In this document: piece after piece, positions 7,644 to 11,532 of the stretch | How positions within the stretch are numbered: the stretch's first letter is position 1 | How the letters are laid out: each line of letters starts with the position of its first letter | Source: Bacilli bacterium | GTDB taxonomy: Bacteria; Bacillota_I; Bacilli_A; ML615J-28; CAG-698 | DNA: 11,532 nucleotides | Assembly (NCBI GenBank): GCA_028691905.1 | Contig: JAQUYJ010000024.1 | Span: 1-11,532, forward strand | Direction of reading: 5' to 3' | Made by a program: the position numbers and the translations under genes | The notes under the pieces: model-generated | The model's database searches: none | What the model was told of the DNA's origin: nothing | What the model saw: the letters and a program-made list of their open reading frames with translations, nothing else

Positions 7644-7672
7644 TTGAAGTATTGAATGGTTTGTGATATAAT
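7644..7672 (+). promoter_or_regulatory. strong promoter of the cmk-S1 gene
   Basis: TTGAAG (7644-7649) and TATAAT (7667-7672) are separated by 17 bases, and TG at 7664-7665 makes an extended -10. This is the best promoter match in the window. Transcription should begin near 7679. No terminator is visible after rluB, so read-through from rluB may add to it. Confidence 0.82.
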
Positions 7673-7688
7673 AGAGAAGGTTGATTTT

Positions 7689-7694
7689 GAGGTG
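7689..7694 (+). promoter_or_regulatory. ribosome binding site of the cmk-S1 fusion gene
   Basis: GAGGTG lies five bases before ATG 7700, which opens directly into the Cmk P-loop strand (MDWQIAIDGPAGAGKS). Confidence 0.85.
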
Positions 7695-7699
7695 CGTTT

Positions 7700-10063
7700 A
7701 TGGATTGGCAAATAGCAATTGATGGTCCGGCTGGGGCCGGGAAAAGTACTATTGCGAAAGAAGTGGCAAAGAGATTACATTTTGAATACCTGGACACAGG
7801 TGCAATGTATCGTGCAGTCACCCTGAAAGCAATAAACTTGCAAATTGATATGGAACAAGAAACACAGTATCAATTTTTAAATAATACCACAATTGATTTT
7901 TCCGATAATGAAGTCTATTTAGATGGCATAAACGTGTCAGACGAAATTCGCAGTATTGCTGTTACGAATAATGTATCTCTAGTTTCTAAGTTTAAAACCG
8001 TTCGCAGCCATCTTGTTAAATTGCAACAAAAGCTGGTAAAAGAAAAAAACGTTATAATGGATGGCCGTGATATCGGAACAGTAGTTCTTCCGCACGCTCC
8101 AGTAAAGATTTTTCTCGTTGCCAGTATTGAAGTACGAGCAAAAAGAAGAATGGTTGAGCGATTGGAAGAAAATGGTATTTGTCTTTCATTGGAAGATACT
8201 ATTAAAGAAATTAAAGAACGCGATTACAAAGACAGCAACCGTGAGATAAGTCCCCTTGCAAAAGCAACCGATGCAATAGAAATCGATACTTCCAATATGA
8301 GTATCGAAGAAGTTATTGATCGAATAATCAGTTTAGTTATGGAAAGAGGTTACAAAATGGAAATCATCAAAAATGAGCAAGAAGTGAATGCTGAAAAAGA
8401 AAATGTTGTAGAAGAAGTTGTTACAGCTAAAGAAGAACAACGAAAGGTAGAAGAAGTTGTTACAGCTGAAGAAGAACAACAAAAGGTAGAAGATGTTGTT
8501 GCGACTGCAGAAGAACAACAAGAAGTAGAACAAGTTGTTACAGCTGAAGAAGAACAACAAGAAACAGAACAGCCTGTTGAAGAAGAAGTTTCTGCCAAAG
8601 AAAATGAAGAAAACGAATCAGAAACAGATGTTCCGACAACTGAAACAGAAACCGTGGAACTAGTAAAAGAATTACAATTAGTGATGGGAACTGTTGTGAA
8701 AATTCTTCCTCCAGAAAAGGAAATCAAACAAAACAACAAGGTTGTTAGAAAAGCCAAAGAAGAAAGAATGTTAATTCGTCTGGAAAACGGACAAGAAGGA
8801 TATCTATTCAGAAAAGATGCTTTCGGATTACTCACAGATGAAGAGTTGGCTGATCGTTATATGGAAGAAGATAATTTGGAAGTTGTTGTAAAAAAAGTAT
8901 ACCCAGATGGTGGTAAAGTTTTGTTATCTACAATCCTTGTCGAAAAAAGAAAAGAAATTAAAAAATTTGAAGAAGTCATAAAAAATCATGAATACTTTTC
9001 CGCAAAAGTAGTCCGTATCATTAAAGTCGGATTGATTTTAGAATACGAAGGATTTCCTTGCTTATTGCCAACCAGTCAAATTACCGTTGGCGAAGAAGAA
9101 TATCAGGGCTTGCTTGGTCAGGAAATGTTGGTTGCTCCTATTCGTGTCGACTATAACCGCATTCGTTTATTGGTTTCTAACACAGTGGCCAATGCTATAA
9201 AAAATCGCAATGAAAAACAAGATTTCATCAAAAATATCAAAGTTGGTGATGTTTTTGAAGGAACTGTTAAAAATATTGAATCCTATGGAGCATTCGTAGA
9301 AATAGCCCCGGGTATTGAAGGATTACTGCATATTTCCGAAATAGGTCATAATCGAGTAACGGTTGTAACAAAAGTATTGAATACCGGAGATACCGTTAAA
9401 GTTCAGGTTATAAAAGTAGATAAAGATCACATTGGTCTGTCTCGAAAAGCATTACTTCCTAATTATTGGAAAGAATTTGTTGATGCAACTAATGTGGGTG
9501 ATAATGTTACAGGCAAAGTCGCTGAAATCAATCGGGCTGGTGTTGTCGTGGCCTTCAACGAAAATGTTCAGGGATTTCTTCCGCGTAGTGAATTTTCTTG
9601 GGAAAGAGATACTTTTATTGAAGACTTTATAAAAGTGGACGAAGAAATTGAATTAAAAGTCATTGAACTTGATTTAAATAAAAAACGAATTATCCTATCA
9701 AAAAAGCAATTAGCTGAAAACCCATGGGAAACATTGAAATTTAAAGCAGGCGATATGGTAAATGCTGTTGTAGTAAAAGTTGAAGAAGCTGGAATTAAGG
9801 TAAATGTCGATGGTGCATCCGGATTTTTACCGAAGGGCAGCATCACCCCAGGAACAAAGTTTATCCAAGGTGAAAGTTTTGAAGCCAAGGTCAGAGTATT
9901 TGATCCAAGTCGTACTCGTTTAATTTTAAATTTAAAAGAAGAAAATGTCTCTTTTGATCGTAATCAAATCAACAAAATGTTGAAAAATCAAGAAAAAGTA
10001 GTTAGTACTTTTGCTGACTTTGTTGATATGGATTCTTTCAAGGGAAAAAATAAGAAAAAGTAG
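7700..10063 (+). CDS. cmk-rpsA: fusion of cytidylate kinase (Cmk) with a five-domain S1 RNA-binding protein
   Basis: One 787-residue ORF. Residues 1 to about 217 are a complete CMP/dCMP kinase: P-loop GPAGAGKS (9-16), YLDTGAMYRAV, MDGRDIGTVVLP, RAKRRMVE, RDYKDSNREISPL and DAIEIDT. It makes CDP/dCDP from CMP/dCMP. Residues 220-327 form a Glu/Gln/Val-rich, probably disordered linker with four 13-residue repeats. Five S1-type segments follow, near 328-415, 430-500, 515-585, 598-672 and 681-752. The third is the most canonical (GDVFEGTVKNIESYGAFVEI); the first is divergent with an insertion. The protein ends in a Lys-rich tail. Separate, adjacent cmk and rpsA/ypfD genes are the usual arrangement; here the cmk stop is missing. 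A ribosome site with an in-frame ATG at 8357 could also yield free S1 of 568 residues. Whether the S1 part acts on the ribosome, as in E. coli, is not known for low-GC Gram-positive homologues. Confidence 0.9.
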   Translation: MDWQIAIDGPAGAGKSTIAKEVAKRLHFEYLDTGAMYRAVTLKAINLQIDMEQETQYQFLNNTTIDFSDNEVYLDGINVSDEIRSIAVTNNVSLVSKFKTVRSHLVKLQQKLVKEKNVIMDGRDIGTVVLPHAPVKIFLVASIEVRAKRRMVERLEENGICLSLEDTIKEIKERDYKDSNREISPLAKATDAIEIDTSNMSIEEVIDRIISLVMERGYKMEIIKNEQEVNAEKENVVEEVVTAKEEQRKVEEVVTAEEEQQKVEDVVATAEEQQEVEQVVTAEEEQQETEQPVEEEVSAKENEENESETDVPTTETETVELVKELQLVMGTVVKILPPEKEIKQNNKVVRKAKEERMLIRLENGQEGYLFRKDAFGLLTDEELADRYMEEDNLEVVVKKVYPDGGKVLLSTILVEKRKEIKKFEEVIKNHEYFSAKVVRIIKVGLILEYEGFPCLLPTSQITVGEEEYQGLLGQEMLVAPIRVDYNRIRLLVSNTVANAIKNRNEKQDFIKNIKVGDVFEGTVKNIESYGAFVEIAPGIEGLLHISEIGHNRVTVVTKVLNTGDTVKVQVIKVDKDHIGLSRKALLPNYWKEFVDATNVGDNVTGKVAEINRAGVVVAFNENVQGFLPRSEFSWERDTFIEDFIKVDEEIELKVIELDLNKKRIILSKKQLAENPWETLKFKAGDMVNAVVVKVEEAGIKVNVDGASGFLPKGSITPGTKFIQGESFEAKVRVFDPSRTRLILNLKEENVSFDRNQINKMLKNQEKVVSTFADFVDMDSFKGKNKKK
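8343..8359 (+). promoter_or_regulatory. possible internal ribosome binding site and start codon for free S1 protein
   Basis: AAAGAGG (8343-8349) lies seven bases before an in-frame ATG at 8357, exactly where the Cmk fold ends and the linker begins (residue 220). The codon TAC at 8351 is one base away from TAA or TAG and sits where a separate cmk gene would be expected to stop. Confidence 0.5.
8414..8569 (+). repeat. four tandem 39-bp repeats inside the cmk-S1 linker
   Basis: Units at 8414-8452, 8453-8491, 8492-8530 and 8531-8569 encode 13-residue blocks. The first two and the fourth follow the pattern (E/Q)VVTA(K/E)EEQ(R/Q)xxE; the third is diverged (DVVATAEEQQEVE). A degenerate partial unit may follow. 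Unit length is a multiple of three, so copy-number change keeps the frame. Confidence 0.88.
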
Positions 10064-10065
10064 GA
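10062..10065 (+). promoter_or_regulatory. ribosome binding site of der overlapping the cmk-S1 stop
   Basis: AGGA lies six bases before ATG 10072 and shares its first two bases with the TAG stop (10061-10063) of the gene before. This close arrangement argues for co-translation within one mRNA. Confidence 0.6.
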
Positions 10066-10071
10066 ATCAAT

Positions 10072-11379
10072 ATGCGTGGAGTTGTAGCCATAGTTGGTAG
10101 ACCCAATGTTGGAAAATCAAGCTTATTCAATCGAATAATTGGAGAACGATGGTCCATTACTGATGATGCTAGCGGTGTTACAAGAGATCGAATATATGGT
10201 AAAACTTCATGGTTAAATCAAGAATTTTCGATAATTGATACAGGAGGGATCATCTTAAAAGATGAGCCCTTTTCTAAAGAAATAAGGGCACAGGCTCAGT
10301 TGGCCATTGATGAAGCCGATGTAATAATAATGGTTGTTGATGCACGGGCAGGAATAACGACAGAAGATGAGGATGTCATCCGTTTATTACAAAAGAGCAG
10401 TAAACCATTGATTGTTGCTGCCAATAAAGTTGATGATATTTCCCTGCAAGATCTAATATATGAATTTTATACATTCGGCGTCGAGCATGTAGTAGCAGTT
10501 TCCGCCCTGCATGGGATTGGAATGGGCGATTTATTGGATTTAATAGTCGAAAAATTACCTGAAAAAAGTAAGAAAAAATATGAAGAAGGAACAATCTGTT
10601 TTAGTTTGGTTGGTCAACCAAATGTAGGTAAATCGACTTTAGCCAATGCAATTATTGGTAAAGACCGTGTTATTGTCAGCGACATTCCGGGGACAACTCG
10701 GGATGCAATCGATACGGTATTCACCCGCGATAAAGAAAAATATGTTGTAATCGATACAGCAGGGATTCGGAAACAAGGAAAAATATATGAAAAAGCTGAG
10801 AAATACAGCGTTTTAAGGGCAATAAGTGCAATCGAAAGATCCGATGTTGTAATCATTGTTTTAGATGCAACAAAAGAAATCCAGGAGCAAGATAAGAGAA
10901 TTGCCGGGTATGCCCGTGAATATAATCGGGCAATCATTATCGTTGTCAATAAATGGGATGCTGTTGAAAAAAATGATAAAACCATGCATTTAATGACGGA
11001 AAAAATAAGAAATCAATTTTTGTTTTTGGATTTTGCACCTATTATTTTCTTATCCGCTAAAAATAAAGATCGAATTGCCATATTACTGGATACCCTTAAC
11101 CAAGTATATGCAAACTTCAATCGCCGTGTGCTTACTTCAACTTTAAATGATATCTTATTAGATGCCATACTTTTAAATCAACCGCCTATTTTTAATGGAA
11201 ACAGGCTACGATTGAGTTATGCTACCCAGAGTGATGTAATGCCTCCAACCTTTGTTCTTTTCGTAAATAGTGAAACCCATATGCATTTTTCTTATTTACG
11301 GTATTTGGAAAACAAAATCAGAGAAGCATTTTATTTTGAAGGATGTCCAATAAAATTTGTTTTAAGGAAAAAAGATTAA
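10072..11379 (+). CDS. der: ribosome assembly GTPase Der (EngA)
   Basis: Der is an essential GTPase with two tandem G domains that helps mature the 50S subunit. The 435-residue length is normal. First G domain: GRPNVGKSS (9-17), GVTRDRIYG, DTGG and NKVD. Second G domain: GQPNVGKST (181-189), PGTTRDAID, DTAGIRKQGK and NKWD. The C-terminal KH-like domain includes RLSYATQSDVMPPTFVLFVN and ends IREAFYFEGCPIKFVLRKK, a hallmark of the family. In switch I of the first domain the common TPGVTRD reads ASGVTRD, a mild change. The gene follows the cmk-S1 stop by eight bases and overlaps gpsA by one base (TAATG). The order cmk-S1-der-gpsA is conserved in many Bacillota, so this is most likely one operon driven by the promoter at 7644-7672. 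Confidence 0.97.
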   Translation: MRGVVAIVGRPNVGKSSLFNRIIGERWSITDDASGVTRDRIYGKTSWLNQEFSIIDTGGIILKDEPFSKEIRAQAQLAIDEADVIIMVVDARAGITTEDEDVIRLLQKSSKPLIVAANKVDDISLQDLIYEFYTFGVEHVVAVSALHGIGMGDLLDLIVEKLPEKSKKKYEEGTICFSLVGQPNVGKSTLANAIIGKDRVIVSDIPGTTRDAIDTVFTRDKEKYVVIDTAGIRKQGKIYEKAEKYSVLRAISAIERSDVVIIVLDATKEIQEQDKRIAGYAREYNRAIIIVVNKWDAVEKNDKTMHLMTEKIRNQFLFLDFAPIIFLSAKNKDRIAILLDTLNQVYANFNRRVLTSTLNDILLDAILLNQPPIFNGNRLRLSYATQSDVMPPTFVLFVNSETHMHFSYLRYLENKIREAFYFEGCPIKFVLRKKD

Positions 11380-11532
11380 TGAAATATAAAATTACTGTTA
11401 TAGGCGCGGGGAGCTGGGGGACTGCTTTGGCTCGAATCGTCAGTGATAATTCATATGATGTAATGATTTATGATATCAATGAAGAAACGGTTCAAGAAAT
11501 AAATCAATATCATACGAATGTCAAAAAATTAC
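11379..11532 (+). CDS. gpsA: glycerol-3-phosphate dehydrogenase [NAD(P)+] GpsA, 5' part (runs off window)
   Basis: GpsA reduces dihydroxyacetone phosphate to sn-glycerol-3-phosphate, the backbone of membrane phospholipids, in the cytoplasm. Only the first 51 residues are present. They show the N-terminal Rossmann strand and nucleotide-binding motif (MKYKITVIGAGSWGTALARI) and the second strand ending with an acidic residue (VMIYDINEETV), then a conserved INQYHTNVKKL. The ATG shares its A with the der stop codon (TAATG), and AAGGA (11364-11368) lies ten bases upstream, so translation is coupled to der. The ORF is too incomplete at the edge to judge integrity of the rest. Confidence 0.93.
   Translation, partial: MKYKITVIGAGSWGTALARIVSDNSYDVMIYDINEETVQEINQYHTNVKKL

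Noticed and set aside
8333..8835. Minus-strand open frames opposite the Cmk-S1 linker
   Set aside because: They are Ser/Thr/Cys/Phe-rich low-complexity translations, the mirror of the Glu/Gln/Val repeat codons, with no start signal or recognisable domain.
10614..10985. Minus-strand 123-residue open frame inside der
   Set aside because: It is antisense to the second G domain, and its length is explained by the coding-strand composition.
1..11532. Hidden mobile element, CRISPR array, phage or defence cassette
   Set aside because: Every long frame on the + strand is a housekeeping gene, gaps are under about 90 bases, and no transposase, spaced repeat array or tRNA-linked attachment site is visible.

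Overview
The window is an AT-rich, densely coded, single-strand stretch of chromosome. All nine genes read on the + strand, Trp is encoded by TGG, and TAA/TAG/TGA behave as ordinary stops, so the code is standard. The Shine-Dalgarno sites (AAGGAG, AGGTGA, GAGGTG), the TATAAT -10 boxes, a Gram-positive-type Obg with an OCT domain, an endonuclease-type MutL and the der-gpsA pair all suggest a low-GC Bacillota, perhaps near the Erysipelotrichia/Mollicutes-related lineages. That placement is an inference; I cannot name a genus.

Layout. (1) 1-804: 3' part of the obg GTPase gene, cut by the window edge. (2) 883-1470: an ECF-transporter S component (vitamin or cofactor uptake), closed by a clear intrinsic terminator. 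(3) 1518-6794: a self-contained mismatch-repair/tRNA-modification operon, mutS-mutL-miaA. It starts at an extended -10 promoter and ends at a perfect hairpin terminator whose loop holds the miaA stop codon. (4) 6796-7610: rluB, with its own -10 box. (5) 7644 to the window end: a strong promoter, then a single long ORF fusing CMP kinase to a five-domain S1 protein, then der, then the start of gpsA.

How the genes fit together. MutS and MutL form the methyl-independent mismatch-repair pair; MutL carries the nicking-endonuclease motifs, as expected where MutH is absent. Most other genes serve the translation apparatus: Obg and Der (50S assembly GTPases), RluB (23S pseudouridine), MiaA (tRNA A37 isopentenylation) and S1 (RNA binding). 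Cmk feeds pyrimidine nucleotide synthesis and GpsA supplies glycerol-3-phosphate for membrane lipids.

This is mostly core housekeeping DNA. I see no mobile element, CRISPR array, phage gene or defence system. The most unusual object is the cmk-S1 fusion at 7700-10063. The two halves are joined through a Glu/Gln/Val-rich linker made of four 39-bp tandem repeats, and an in-frame Shine-Dalgarno plus ATG sits exactly at the junction, so one gene may make both a fusion and a free S1 protein. No gene-free stretch exceeds about 90 bases.
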